Shown: positions 17,691-25,971, numbered from the stretch's first letter. The stretch is 64,000 bases of DNA from Clostridia bacterium (GCA_017397845.1 JAFQHU010000025.1:31229-95228), one strand, 5' to 3'. Notes: generated by a model from the sequence alone, not told the origin. Made by a program: numbers and translations.

Positions 17691-17981
17691 TTACTTTCTG
17701 ATGGTGAGAACACGGAGAACGCCTTCTGTGATACCGGCAATACGCTCGATTTCAGCAGGAAGAGATGCTGCACCTTCATATTTGAAGATCATATATGCGC
17801 CCTGTGTTTCGTCATTGATTTCGTAAGCAAGTGTGCGAACGCCACCGTTGCTGCCGAAAGCTTCAGCAGAAGTGAGAGTGCCGTTTGCTTCAACGAGTGC
17901 CTTGAACTTTTCGGTAAGTGCACTTACGCCTTCTTCACCCTTTGCAGTAGAAAATACGAACATAGTCTCATATTTGTTCAT
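17691..17981 (-). CDS. rpsF: 30S ribosomal protein S6
   Basis: A 96-aa ribosomal protein that partners S18. The start MNKYETMFVFS and the LAYEINDETQGAYMIFKYEG segment are characteristic. GGAGG lies 8 nt before the ATG. It is the first gene of the operon, preceded by a GC-rich hairpin and a consensus promoter. Confidence 0.97.
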   Translation of the reverse strand: MNKYETMFVFSTAKGEEGVSALTEKFKALVEANGTLTSAEAFGSNGGVRTLAYEINDETQGAYMIFKYEGAASLPAEIERIAGITEGVLRVLTIRK

Positions 17982-18000
17982 GTCTTTTTACCTCCTTATG

Positions 18001-18035
18001 GTCTCTGGCCCCGGCTCTCGTCCGGAGCAAGGAAT
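18001..18035 (-). promoter_or_regulatory. probable S6:S18 autoregulatory leader hairpin
   Basis: In the rpsF leader, GCTCCGG (18022-18028) and CCGGGGC (18008-18014) form a 7-bp stem with one G-U pair just upstream of the RBS. S6-S18 complexes are known to bind a CCG-containing leader hairpin in many bacteria and repress the operon. The position and CCGG content fit; the exact bulge could not be confirmed by eye. Confidence 0.4.
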
Positions 18036-18071
18036 GTCATAATATGCTTTCGCATACCACGACAATTAAGC

Positions 18072-18100
18072 ATTATATCAGTAAAAGAGAGCCTTGTCAA
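18072..18100 (-). promoter_or_regulatory. perfect consensus promoter of rpsF-ssb-rpsR
   Basis: TTGACA, 17-nt spacer, TATAAT on the minus strand, as expected for a highly expressed ribosomal operon. Confidence 0.85.
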
Positions 18101-18123
18101 TAGCTTTAACTTAAAATCTTTTG

Positions 18124-18152
18124 TAGACAAGAAAGCAAAAATAGTGTATAAT
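18124..18152 (+). promoter_or_regulatory. promoter of the lipoprotein gene at 18202
   Basis: TAGACA, 17-nt spacer, TATAAT. It is divergent from the rpsF promoter, the two -35 boxes being 23 bp apart. Confidence 0.65.
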
Positions 18153-18201
18153 AACCAAAAGATAAACTTTATATCAATGATAAAAGGATGGCTGACACAC
18201 A

Positions 18202-19116
18202 ATGAAAAAGCTTATCGCCCTTTTCGGGGCAGCGCTGATACTCTTTTCTTTCGTCTCATGCGGTAAAGAAAAGTATCTCCTCACTTTCGGAGAGCATATA
18301 GTAACCAACGGTCTGTATAACTATTATAAATCCGTTGCTTACGCAGAAAAAAGCGAAAATGCCGATGAAACCGCCCGTCAGTACTGCCGTGAATATTTGG
18401 CAGCAATAAAGCTCATGGAGGACGAAAAAATCACTCTCGGCAGCGAATACAAGCGTCTCGCAGCAGAGAACACGGAAAATATTTGGGGTATTTTTTCCGA
18501 ATATTATAGTAGTATAGGTGTAACCAAGCAGGACATCACCCGTATGCAAACCCACGAAAGCCGCAAACTGCAGCTCTTGGAGCATTTTTACGGCTCCGCA
18601 GGCAAAGATCCGGTAAAGGAAATCGACCTCAAAGAAAGATTCGTGGATATGTATGTGGGATTTAAAGCCATCGAAGGCAACCTTACGAGAACGAATGATA
18701 AGGGAGAAACAGTTCCTCTTACCGAAAAAGAAATCAAAGAAACAGAAAAGCTTTTTGCCTCCATGGCAAAACAAATTAACGAAGGCACAGCAACCATAGA
18801 CGAGCTGAATATACAATACAATGATTCTTTGGGAATAATTGTCACCTCTCCCCTCTCCGTGCTTTTAACCAAAAATAAGGATCCCATGTACGACGACGGT
18901 TTTTTTGCCGATGTGAGTAATATAAACCACGGTAAAGCCGGAGTCATAAAATCCGGTGATTCTGTTTATGTGATAGAAAGGCAGACCATTGCCACCGACG
19001 ACGAGGATGCTTTTATGAATTACCGCACTGAGATTTTAAAGGACATGCGCATGGAAAAAATAGAAAAAAAGCTGAAAAACCTCATCGGTAAAATGAATAT
19101 CACAGAAAATTTCTAA
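18202..19116 (+). CDS. surface lipoprotein, SurA/PrsA-like architecture
   Basis: A 304-aa exported lipoprotein. The signal peptide ends in a lipobox (FSFVSC, Cys at residue 20). The body is alpha-helical with long charged helices and a central region (about residues 155-265) whose layout suggests a degenerate peptidyl-prolyl isomerase segment (FFADVSNINHGKAGVIKSGD, then SVYVIER) of the PrsA/SurA type. The canonical active-site pattern is not clear, so the chaperone role is inference. AAAAGGATG precedes the ATG. It is monocistronic. Confidence 0.6.
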   Translation: MKKLIALFGAALILFSFVSCGKEKYLLTFGEHIVTNGLYNYYKSVAYAEKSENADETARQYCREYLAAIKLMEDEKITLGSEYKRLAAENTENIWGIFSEYYSSIGVTKQDITRMQTHESRKLQLLEHFYGSAGKDPVKEIDLKERFVDMYVGFKAIEGNLTRTNDKGETVPLTEKEIKETEKLFASMAKQINEGTATIDELNIQYNDSLGIIVTSPLSVLLTKNKDPMYDDGFFADVSNINHGKAGVIKSGDSVYVIERQTIATDDEDAFMNYRTEILKDMRMEKIEKKLKNLIGKMNITENF

Positions 19117-19188
19117 AAGCAAAAAACTGCCCCGATGAACAATCAGAAATCACATCGGGTGCCGAGCACTGCTGTTTAAAAAATCAAA

Positions 19189-19225
19189 AGGCTGTTACGT
19201 TTCGCGTAACAGCCTGATTTAATTT
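19189..19225. terminator. bidirectional terminator between the lipoprotein gene and a small peptide gene
   Basis: An 11-bp perfect stem AGGCTGTTACG/CGTAACAGCCT (19189-19215, 5-nt loop). The plus side continues GATTTAATTTT; the minus side continues TTTTGATTTTTT. Confidence 0.8.
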
Positions 19226-19230
19226 TCAGA

Positions 19231-19329
19231 TTATTCTGTTTCCTCTTCAGTATTATCCTCATTTTTGAAGAGTGCAACCAACTTCATTATAAAATTTATA
19301 AGAGCTTTTATATAATCCATGAAATCCAA
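19231..19329 (-). CDS. small amphipathic peptide, 32 aa (family copy 1)
   Basis: A short gene with complete signals: promoter at 19366-19395, GAGGAGG at 19337-19343, a TTG start 7 nt after it, and a terminator at 19189-19225. The peptide is MDFMDYIKALINFIMKLVAL followed by FKNEDNTEEETE: one amphipathic/hydrophobic helix of ~21 residues and an acidic tail. The ATG at 19320 is an alternative start but its 16-nt spacing is poor. The C-terminal pattern (ALFKNEDNTEEETE) matches that of the 40-aa peptide at 20854 (PLFEKKEDTEGGES). Function unknown; a membrane-active or membrane-tethered regulator is possible. An sRNA is the main alternative. Confidence 0.6.
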   Translation of the reverse strand: MDFMDYIKALINFIMKLVALFKNEDNTEEETE

Positions 19330-19365
19330 AGTCGTTCCTCCTCACTTTAATCTGTTTACAAATAC

Positions 19366-19395
19366 AGTATACTCTATAATTTTTTAATTGTCAAC
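19366..19395 (-). promoter_or_regulatory. promoter of small peptide gene 1
   Basis: TTGACA, 18-nt spacer, TATACT on the minus strand, ~37 nt before the TTG start. Confidence 0.7.
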
Positions 19396-19530
19396 AATTT
19401 ATTAAAAAATAGTTTACAAAAATATACCATTTGTCTATCACAAAAAACATTATACACTATATTATGTGCATAATCAATGGCTTTTTGTTTAAATATCTGT
19501 TATGGAAGAATTTTTAATTAATAATTTTAA

Positions 19531-20631
19531 TCAGACCTTGGTTTCATCTTTGATTTCTTCGATTTCCTCAGCCACTTCCTCCGTTATCTCCTCCAAAGCA
19601 TCTTCGATTGCTTCACCGATTTTTGATGCTTTGCGCTTTTTGAAAAACTTTTTTTCCTTTGCCTCTTCCTTATCCTCCGAATGGGAAAGAGCAGGTGTGA
19701 ATTCAGGAATTTCATGTTTTTCAAAAAGAGGATTTTCGCCCGAACAAATATGTACCGCACCGTTAAGAACATGTACCATAACGTTTTTGTGTCTTCCGCC
19801 GTATTCACCGTCCAACGTCCAGTCAACTTCACCGTCAAGGCTGGTAACCTTCAGCTTTTTGGTATGAAGGAAAATGAGAGGCTCACCGTCAAATTTACGC
19901 TTTTTAACCTTTAAAAGAGAAGGTATTACTGAAGCGAAATTGATGTTTCTGCACAAAAGCAGCTCAAACACACCGTCATTAAGCTTGATTTCATCCGTAT
20001 CAAAATCGATAAATCCGCCTACAGATGTGGAGTTTGAAATGGCGCCGAAAACGAAAGAATCCTCTATAACGCCGCCGTCATATTCAACTCTCATCCTATA
20101 GCTTTTGATATTGAATGCATCAGGAATTGCCGTAGGAAGATAAGCCAGATATCCGAACTTATTTTTCATCTTCTGACTTGTGGCATAAGAGGAGCGCGTA
20201 AATGCACCGAAGGATGCCACATAGGTAAAGTATCTGTTATTAAAAAGGCCTACGTCATAATCGTTAAGCTGACCGCTCATGATAAGATCTGTCGCATCCT
20301 TTATATCCTTCGGAATACCCAAAGTAGTGGCAAGGTCGTTTGTGGAGCCTGAGGGAATGTATCCGATAGGAACACGGCGCGGCATATCCATGACACCGTT
20401 TACCGTTTCGTTAAGAGTGCCGTCACCGCCGCAGCATACTACCATATCATGCTCGTCCAGCTCTCTTTTTACGATGTTTGCGGCATCACCCTGACAGGTG
20501 GTGGTGCGCACGGTAAATTCATAATCATTCTTTGAAAACTTATCTACAATCTCAAATGTACCTGCTCTGGATTTTGTTCTGCCCGCACAGGGGTTTACAA
20601 TAAGTAAAACCTTTTTTCTTTCGTCACTCAT
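19531..20631 (-). CDS. diacylglycerol/lipid kinase family protein (YegS/DgkB-like)
   Basis: A 366-aa member of the DAGK catalytic family. The N-terminal signature LLIVNPCAGRTKS is followed by the ATP-binding CCGGDGTLNETVNGV (near residue 65) and GYIPSGSTNDLATTLGIP (near 90). The lipid-binding half includes the DGVFELLL segment and ends at ~300. An unusual ~60-residue tail of Lys and Glu runs (EEITEEVAEEIEEIKDET) extends past the catalytic domain and may form a coiled coil. Likely substrate is diacylglycerol or undecaprenol. AGAAGG precedes the ATG at 20631; the open frame further upstream lacks a site. Two related small peptide genes flank it on the same strand. Confidence 0.85.
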   Translation of the reverse strand: MSDERKKVLLIVNPCAGRTKSRAGTFEIVDKFSKNDYEFTVRTTTCQGDAANIVKRELDEHDMVVCCGGDGTLNETVNGVMDMPRRVPIGYIPSGSTNDLATTLGIPKDIKDATDLIMSGQLNDYDVGLFNNRYFTYVASFGAFTRSSYATSQKMKNKFGYLAYLPTAIPDAFNIKSYRMRVEYDGGVIEDSFVFGAISNSTSVGGFIDFDTDEIKLNDGVFELLLCRNINFASVIPSLLKVKKRKFDGEPLIFLHTKKLKVTSLDGEVDWTLDGEYGGRHKNVMVHVLNGAVHICSGENPLFEKHEIPEFTPALSHSEDKEEAKEKKFFKKRKASKIGEAIEDALEEITEEVAEEIEEIKDETKV

Positions 20632-20684
20632 ACTATAACCTTCTTCTTTTAGCAAAAATAAAAAATTATTAATTTCTTTAAATG

Positions 20685-20713
20685 ATTTTATCACTTTATT
20701 TTTGTAATGTCAA
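20685..20713 (-). promoter_or_regulatory. promoter of the lipid kinase gene
   Basis: TTGACA, 17-nt spacer, TAAAAT on the minus strand, ~54 nt before the ATG. Confidence 0.7.
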
Positions 20714-20793
20714 ATAAATATTCAAAAGATAATCAAATCTTGTTATTTATGAAATATAGTTAACAGTTTGTTGATTTTTAGAGCAGGGTAACG

Positions 20794-20839
20794 CAAAAAA
20801 AGAAGGGTCTGCTGCTCATCTTAGCACAACAGACCCTTC
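20794..20839 (-). terminator. terminator of small peptide gene 2
   Basis: On the minus strand a 10-bp perfect stem (GAAGGGTCTG/CAGACCCTTC, 20802-20811 with 20830-20839) is followed by TTTTTTTGCG. Confidence 0.85.
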
Positions 20840-20853
20840 ACTTTTAACTGAAA

Positions 20854-20976
20854 TTATACTTCTGCGGATTCGCCGCCTTCTGTATCCTCCTTCTTTTCAA
20901 AAAGAGGTGCAAGAAAAGCGAAAAGCTCAGTGAAAATCATTGTAAGCAATTCAATAACTTCTCTGATAGTCATCAT
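20854..20976 (-). CDS. small amphipathic peptide, 40 aa (family copy 2)
   Basis: A short gene with its own promoter (21019-21048), AAAGGAG 9 nt before the ATG, and a terminator 15 bp after the stop. The peptide starts MMTIREVIELLTMIFTELFA, continues with a hydrophobic stretch, and ends PLFEKKEDTEGGESAEV. The layout (hydrophobic helix then a Lys/Glu/Asp tail) and the LF..(E)D.TE motif match the peptide at 19231. Both flank the lipid kinase gene in the same orientation. No known family was recognised. A second ATG one codon downstream is equally possible. Confidence 0.65.
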   Translation of the reverse strand: MMTIREVIELLTMIFTELFAFLAPLFEKKEDTEGGESAEV

Positions 20977-21018
20977 AATATTTTACTCCTTTCTTAAAAA
21001 ATCAATTTTTCCGTAATC

Positions 21019-21048
21019 ATAATATCACATATTTTTAATACTTGTCAA
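21019..21048 (-). promoter_or_regulatory. promoter of small peptide gene 2, -35 overlapping the preceding stop codon
   Basis: TTGACA, 18-nt spacer, TATTAT on the minus strand. The TGA inside TTGACA is the stop codon of the isochorismatase-family gene (21045-21047). Confidence 0.7.
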
Positions 21049-21560
21049 TCAATAACATTGATCTGACACATTTTCATGCTTTCCAAAGCATTACGGTGGC
21101 TGGCAGGGGTGACTCCCGCTGAGGCAGTGCCGTCCACGGTGACCGGTGTTTCATAAACTTTGGCCTTTATGAGCATGGCATTTGAAATAACACATATATC
21201 CGTGCACAGACCGACAAGCTCAACCTCTTCAAGATTTTCAGCTTCTGCCACTCTTTCCGCCAACTCATAGGAGCCGAAGGTGGGCTTATCTATAATCTCA
21301 CAGTCCTTCGTGTCAAGCTCAGATGAGATCTGCCAACCCTCACTACCTTTTATACAGTGGGGCACGGGAAGCTTTTTACCCTCGGCAGTGGAAAGATAGT
21401 CCTCTCCGTGGGTGTCTCTGGTAAAAATTATCCTGTCGCCGTTTTTACGGTAAAGAGCAATTTTTTCTTTTACCTTATCGACGATTGCCTCTGCTTCCTT
21501 TGTGCCGAGTGCACCGTCGATAAAATCATTTTGCATATCAATAACACACAGTATTTTCAT
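21045..21560 (-). CDS. isochorismatase-family cysteine hydrolase (nicotinamidase-like)
   Basis: A 171-aa hydrolase of the PncA/isochorismatase fold. The catalytic Asp is in CVIDMQNDFIDG (Asp8), the Lys in IIDKPTFGSYE and the Cys in LVGLCTDICV near residue 118. Nicotinamidase converts nicotinamide to nicotinate for NAD salvage; the metal-binding DTH of PncA appears as TRDTHGEDY. I favour nicotinamidase but other amidases share the motifs. It starts 1 bp after the sugar-carrier gene stop, so the two form an operon. Confidence 0.82.
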   Translation of the reverse strand: MKILCVIDMQNDFIDGALGTKEAEAIVDKVKEKIALYRKNGDRIIFTRDTHGEDYLSTAEGKKLPVPHCIKGSEGWQISSELDTKDCEIIDKPTFGSYELAERVAEAENLEEVELVGLCTDICVISNAMLIKAKVYETPVTVDGTASAGVTPASHRNALESMKMCQINVID

Positions 21561-21561
21561 A

Positions 21562-23055
21562 TCATGCCTCCGCTGTTATATCTTCTGCAGCCGCTGCCTT
21601 TCTTTTTTCTCTGAGACGGCTTTCCACCTCTGCCATATGCGCTGCGTCGTCATTGTCGAGGAAGCATATAACAATAAGATAAAGAAGTGAACCGATAGCA
21701 GGACCGAGTATAAAGGAATGCCAACGGTATTTGAGGAAACGGGGAGCTGTCTGAGCATTGATAACCGTCTGATTTGAGGCAACCTTCACATTCGGGTCAA
21801 AGCCAAGGAATTTAAGGAAGTAGCCCTGGATAAATTTCGGTATGGCACCTGTAAGCTTAGAAACGAAATTTTGCATAGAAAATACTATACCCTCAGTTCT
21901 CTTACCCGTTTCAAGCTCAACCTCGTCAATAGAGTTTGTAAGAAGGGAGCGGTGAGCAATATCCTTCATATTGGTGAAAATTTGTGCTGTACCCAAAAGA
22001 ACCATTACTACGGCAAGAGAGCCGATATTAAGGAAACGGTCATTGGCGCCCACAAAGAAAGCAAGAATACGGGCAACCACCGTTATTCCCTCGGAGAAAA
22101 CCAAAAGTCTTTTGTTTCCGCCGAGTCTGTTGATAAGCTTAACGGCAAAGAACATAGCAAAAGCTCCGGGTATACCCATAACAAAGCCGTAAACCACCTG
22201 AGCTGTGCCTCCCGAAATCTCGGTACCTCCGAACTTATAGGAAACGCCCTGGGTTTCGAAGAAATATTCCCACGGAAGTGCCAAAGAAATACTCTGCACT
22301 ATTCGGGCAAGACAGACTATGATCATTGTTTTATTATGTCTTAAATCGAGGATGTCCTTTATAAGGCTGTCCTTTTTTTCCTCCTCGGCAGGATCAACCT
22401 TTTCCTTCATTCTGTAAGCAAGCATAGCAATAAGCATACCGATAAAGCCGAAAATAACGGCACCCAACAGATAGGTGTTCTTTTCGGACATTATCTCCTG
22501 CTTTACAAAGATATCCTTCATGGTGGGGAACAAACTGGCTATGGTTCCGCCAAAACCGGCAGCAATGCTTATCCACTGAATTACTCTCCTTCGTTCGGCA
22601 GCATCCGGGCTGGACATGGCACTTATGCCCCATATGGCGATGTCCTGTAAAGAATAAAAGACATCAAAAAGTATGTAAAGAGCGAGCACAAACGCGATGG
22701 TCTGACTTTGAGAAAATCCGAAGTCAATGAACATCAACACCACAAGAGCACCGATAATGGCAGGGGTCCACAGCAAAAACGGGCGGAGCTTCTGACCGGG
22801 CTTATGCTTTCTGCGGTCAAGAAAGGCACCTACAAGCGGGTCATTAATAGCATCCCATAAGGTGCTGACGCCTGTGATGATACCTGTTTTTTCCGACGGT
22901 ATTTTAAGGATGGTGTTCAGATACACGAAAAGTCGGCTCGAAACAAAGCTGTAGGTCATATTCTGACCTGTAAGGCCTGCCGCATAGGAAAGCAGACGGC
23001 TGTTGGCTACTTTGGTATCCGATTCCTCTTTAGAAAAAAGAAAAAATGTCTTCAT
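21562..23055 (-). CDS. GPH-family MFS sugar carrier
   Basis: A 497-aa transporter of the glycoside-pentoside-hexuronide:cation symporter group. About twelve hydrophobic segments are visible. The N-terminal LSYAAGLTGQNMTYSFVSS and DAINDPLVGAFLDRR motifs are diagnostic of the family. The substrate is not readable; cation-coupled uptake of a glycoside is expected. The ATG at 23055 with AAGGAGAG upstream is preferred over an earlier in-frame start. A C-terminal Arg/Lys/Ala-rich tail is cytoplasmic. It is co-transcribed with the isochorismatase-family gene. Confidence 0.82.
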   Translation of the reverse strand: MKTFFLFSKEESDTKVANSRLLSYAAGLTGQNMTYSFVSSRLFVYLNTILKIPSEKTGIITGVSTLWDAINDPLVGAFLDRRKHKPGQKLRPFLLWTPAIIGALVVLMFIDFGFSQSQTIAFVLALYILFDVFYSLQDIAIWGISAMSSPDAAERRRVIQWISIAAGFGGTIASLFPTMKDIFVKQEIMSEKNTYLLGAVIFGFIGMLIAMLAYRMKEKVDPAEEEKKDSLIKDILDLRHNKTMIIVCLARIVQSISLALPWEYFFETQGVSYKFGGTEISGGTAQVVYGFVMGIPGAFAMFFAVKLINRLGGNKRLLVFSEGITVVARILAFFVGANDRFLNIGSLAVVMVLLGTAQIFTNMKDIAHRSLLTNSIDEVELETGKRTEGIVFSMQNFVSKLTGAIPKFIQGYFLKFLGFDPNVKVASNQTVINAQTAPRFLKYRWHSFILGPAIGSLLYLIVICFLDNDDAAHMAEVESRLREKRKAAAAEDITAEA

Positions 23056-23086
23056 ACAATCTCTCCTTCGTAATTCGGTTGTAAGA

Positions 23087-23115
23087 ATTATACAATAATA
23101 TGAACTCAATTGCAA
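23087..23115 (-). promoter_or_regulatory. promoter of the GPH carrier operon
   Basis: TTGCAA, 17-nt spacer, TATAAT on the minus strand, ~32 nt before the ATG. Confidence 0.65.
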
Positions 23116-23147
23116 TAAAAACTATGTTAATTTTTAAATTAAAAATA

Positions 23148-23176
23148 TTGTCAACAAATGTCTTTTATGCTAAAAT
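23148..23176 (+). promoter_or_regulatory. promoter of the DUF554 gene
   Basis: TTGTCA, 17-nt spacer, TAAAAT, ~38 nt before the ATG at 23214. Confidence 0.6.
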
Positions 23177-23213
23177 GGACAGGCATTTACAAATAAAGAA
23201 AGAAGTGACTCCC

Positions 23214-23930
23214 ATGATAGGTGTGCTCATAAACGTTTGTACGGTAATCGTCGGCAGCTCCTTAGGTTTGCTTTTCAAAAAAAGCATAAGCAAAAAATAC
23301 AGCGATGCAGTTATGACCGGAATCGGTCTGTGTGTAATTCTGATAGGTATTCAGGGTATGCTGAAGGGCGAAAATGTCCTTGTGACCATTATCTCAATGG
23401 TTATCGGTGCATTAATCGGCACTGCTTTGGATATTGACGGAAAACTGAACGGTGTCGGCGATTGGCTTTCCGGCAAAATAAAAAATAAAAACGGCGAAAA
23501 AAATTCGCTTGCAGAGGGCTTTGTCACGGCAAGTCTCGTTTTCTGTATCGGTGCCATGACCATTTTAGGCTCACTGGATGCGGGACTCAAAGGAGACAAC
23601 ACTACCCTTATCACCAAAAGCATACTCGATCTTTTTTCTTCGATGATGCTCTCTGCATCATTAGGTGTCGGTGTTATTTTCGCTGCCACTTTCGTTTTCG
23701 TTTTTCAGGGCGGTATAGTTCTTTTGGCGGGAGTGCTTGAACCTTTTCTTGATGCCTTTGCCATAGGAGAAATTACCTGCGTGGGTTCTCTTATGATTAT
23801 GGCATTGGGTCTGAATTTGTCGGGAATAGCAAAAATAAAGGTTGCAAATTATTTCCCTGCTCTTATACTCGTACCCTTTATGTGTTTCGTTTTTGATTAT
23901 TTGGGACAGTTCATTCCTGCTTTGGGCTGA
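23214..23930 (+). CDS. DUF554 family membrane protein
   Basis: A 238-aa integral membrane protein of the DUF554 family (YdfK-like), whose function is not established. The start MIGVLINVCTVIVGSSLGLL and the VFCIGAMTILGSLDAGLKGD segment are characteristic. About six or seven membrane segments are visible. The frame is open upstream through the promoter, so the ATG at 23214 (GAAAGAAG nearby) is taken as the start. The EamA transporter gene follows 11 bp after the stop. Confidence 0.85.
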   Translation: MIGVLINVCTVIVGSSLGLLFKKSISKKYSDAVMTGIGLCVILIGIQGMLKGENVLVTIISMVIGALIGTALDIDGKLNGVGDWLSGKIKNKNGEKNSLAEGFVTASLVFCIGAMTILGSLDAGLKGDNTTLITKSILDLFSSMMLSASLGVGVIFAATFVFVFQGGIVLLAGVLEPFLDAFAIGEITCVGSLMIMALGLNLSGIAKIKVANYFPALILVPFMCFVFDYLGQFIPALG

Positions 23931-23941
23931 GGTATAAATTT

Positions 23942-24853
23942 ATGGAAAAGCAAAGAAAAGAAAATCTTTACGGCTCATTTCTGCTGATGCTGTGTGCCGT
24001 TATATGGGGCAGCTCATTTGTGGCACAGACCACGGGAGCGGAATTTGTGGGTCCCTTCACGTTTATTTCAATGCGAAGTCTTTTAGGCGCCGTCACACTT
24101 TTACCTGTTATAGGAATAACGGGAGCCGTAAAGAGAAAAAAGGGAAACGGCGAAAAAATGACCGCTGACGAAAAAAAGTATCTTATCAAAGGCGGTGCCG
24201 CATGCGGCATAGTTCTCTTTTTCGCCTCAAATTTACAGCAGTTAGGCATAGACGGCGGCACCGAGCCGGGAAAAGCAGCGTTCATAACCGCACTTTATAT
24301 TCTTCTCGTCCCCGTTTTTTCACTCTTTCTCGGCAAAAAAATCAGAGCTCTTATATGGCCCTGTGTAGCAGTGTCCATCCTCGCTCTTTATCTTCTGTGT
24401 GTAAAAGAAGGCGGAAAAATACAGCCCTCCGACTTTTATGTTCTGGCCTGTGCTGTATGTTATACCGTGCATATTCTCGTCATAGACCGTGTTTCACCAA
24501 AGGTGAACGGTGTTATGCTCTCCATGGTTCAATTCCTTGTGGCGGGAGCCGTTTCAGCGGTGCCGATGCTGCTTTTCGAGGATGTCAGTGCGGAAAATAT
24601 CCTTCGTGCCGTACCCTCCATAGCCTATTCGGGCATCATGTCCAGCGGTGTTGCTTACACTCTGCAGATATTGGGACAGCAAAAAACAGAGCCTACCATC
24701 GCCACGATGATTATGAGTCTCGAATCGGTTTTCGGCGTACTGACAGCTATGATTATTCTCCATCAGGTGCCGACTTTCCGTGAGGGTATGGGATGTGTGC
24801 TGATGTTTGCCGCAATAATTGTCGCTCAGCTGCCTGAAAAGAAAAAATGTTAA
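23942..24853 (+). CDS. DMT-superfamily (EamA) transporter
   Basis: A 303-aa membrane protein with ten hydrophobic segments arranged as two EamA repeats. The first begins LLMLCAVIWGSSFVAQTTGA, the second near residue 165 with DFYVLACAVCYTVHILVIDR. Members export amino acids and other metabolites; the substrate here is unknown. It lies 11 bp after the DUF554 gene and is followed by a hairpin terminator. Confidence 0.85.
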   Translation: MEKQRKENLYGSFLLMLCAVIWGSSFVAQTTGAEFVGPFTFISMRSLLGAVTLLPVIGITGAVKRKKGNGEKMTADEKKYLIKGGAACGIVLFFASNLQQLGIDGGTEPGKAAFITALYILLVPVFSLFLGKKIRALIWPCVAVSILALYLLCVKEGGKIQPSDFYVLACAVCYTVHILVIDRVSPKVNGVMLSMVQFLVAGAVSAVPMLLFEDVSAENILRAVPSIAYSGIMSSGVAYTLQILGQQKTEPTIATMIMSLESVFGVLTAMIILHQVPTFREGMGCVLMFAAIIVAQLPEKKKC

Positions 24854-24858
24854 ATAAA

Positions 24859-24925
24859 AAAGCGGTCGCATAAAATATTTCAGCATTACCGGCTGACAGA
24901 AATGCGTCCGCTTTATGCTTTTCGG
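24859..24925 (+). terminator. terminator of the DUF554-EamA operon
   Basis: Arms AAAGCGGTCGCAT and ATGCGTCCGCTTT pair with one mismatch around a long loop; ATGCTTTT follows. Confidence 0.5.
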
Positions 24926-24972
24926 CATGTATAAAAAAAATAAAACTAAAGTTTTCAAAAAAGGAGGAAACC

Positions 24973-25971
24973 ATGAAAAGAGAAAAAATGAAAAAGCTTT
25001 ATCTTGCCCGATGGGCTGTTTTCAAAAAAAACACATTCGGAGATTTGATGGTAATTAATACCACAACCAACAAGCCCAAATTTGTCAGCAGGGAAGAAAT
25101 CAGATTTCTCAGACTTATGGACGGAAAAACGGATCCCTTTGAGATAGACTCCGTTCTTTCCGCAGATATGAGAGAGGATCTTATAGAGCGGATGTATTAT
25201 CACGGTATACTCAGAGAAAAGCGTTTTGCCGAAAAATCTCTTTTCAACTGTCTGCTGACATTATGGGAGCCCGAAAACACTGTCGATTTGCGTGTGACCT
25301 CATACATAATAAATAAACTCCTGTGCTTTACCTGGTTGCCCGTATTATTGTTGGGAGGATTTTTCTTTTCACGTACCATATTGCTGAGTGATTTCCGGTT
25401 CGGTGCCTTTATTGCCGGAAATATATTCGGAGTGGCAGCAGGTTTGTTTCTTCATGAAATGGGTCATATGTTCGCCTGCCTCGCCTATAAGGGAAAAGTA
25501 TATGAGGTGGGAGTCATGACAATGTTTTCCGTGATACCCGGAGCATACGTAATTATGGCTACGGGCAGCATAAAAAACAGATTACAGCGCATACAGATAA
25601 GCGCAGCGGGTATAGAAATGAATTTTCTTCTTTCAGGCATCGGTCTGTTTTTTTGCGGATTTACGGATGCACTCAGCAATTTTGTTTTAGGCTTTGTAAT
25701 AACAAACCTTTTTATCGGTCTGCTGAACCTTGTTTTTGTCAGAGGCTTTGACGGAACGGCGATAATGAGCGAGCTTTTGGGAGTCGAGGATGTGGCAGGC
25801 AAAGCAGCTAATATTACAGGCTCGCACCTGATGAGAAAGCTTCTCATTAAAAACTACGGTATGACAGGAAGGGCGACGGTTTTTCTGTGCTTCGTCATAA
25901 GATTTTTTCAGTTGGCTTTGCCTGTACTGATAATTATTAACATATCAGAGGTGATAAGATGGCTTACATAA
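24973..25971 (+). CDS. PqqD-like domain fused to an M50 (site-2-protease-like) membrane metallopeptidase
   Basis: A 332-aa protein. Residues 1-85 look like a PqqD/RRE-type winged helix (LMVINTTTNKPKFVSREEIR, then a LMDGKTDPFEI core), the fold that binds RiPP leader peptides. The rest is a polytopic membrane metalloprotease. The zinc motif HEMGH is at residues 161-165 within a membrane helix, and the second ligand is Asp260 in RGFDGTAIM. The architecture recalls the membrane proteases of peptide-maturation loci such as YydH/EpeP. No radical-SAM gene or precursor peptide is visible nearby. AAGGAGG precedes the ATG. The next gene overlaps by 13 bp. Confidence 0.7.
   Translation: MKREKMKKLYLARWAVFKKNTFGDLMVINTTTNKPKFVSREEIRFLRLMDGKTDPFEIDSVLSADMREDLIERMYYHGILREKRFAEKSLFNCLLTLWEPENTVDLRVTSYIINKLLCFTWLPVLLLGGFFFSRTILLSDFRFGAFIAGNIFGVAAGLFLHEMGHMFACLAYKGKVYEVGVMTMFSVIPGAYVIMATGSIKNRLQRIQISAAGIEMNFLLSGIGLFFCGFTDALSNFVLGFVITNLFIGLLNLVFVRGFDGTAIMSELLGVEDVAGKAANITGSHLMRKLLIKNYGMTGRATVFLCFVIRFFQLALPVLIIINISEVIRWLT

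Noticed and set aside
24928..25069. A 46-codon frame (ATG at 24928) overlapping the start of the M50 gene, basic and with two Cys residues in SCPMGC, tempting as a RiPP precursor.
   Set aside because: No RBS, it overlaps the M50 gene's own RBS and coding start, and its composition is what an out-of-frame reading of a Lys-rich start gives.
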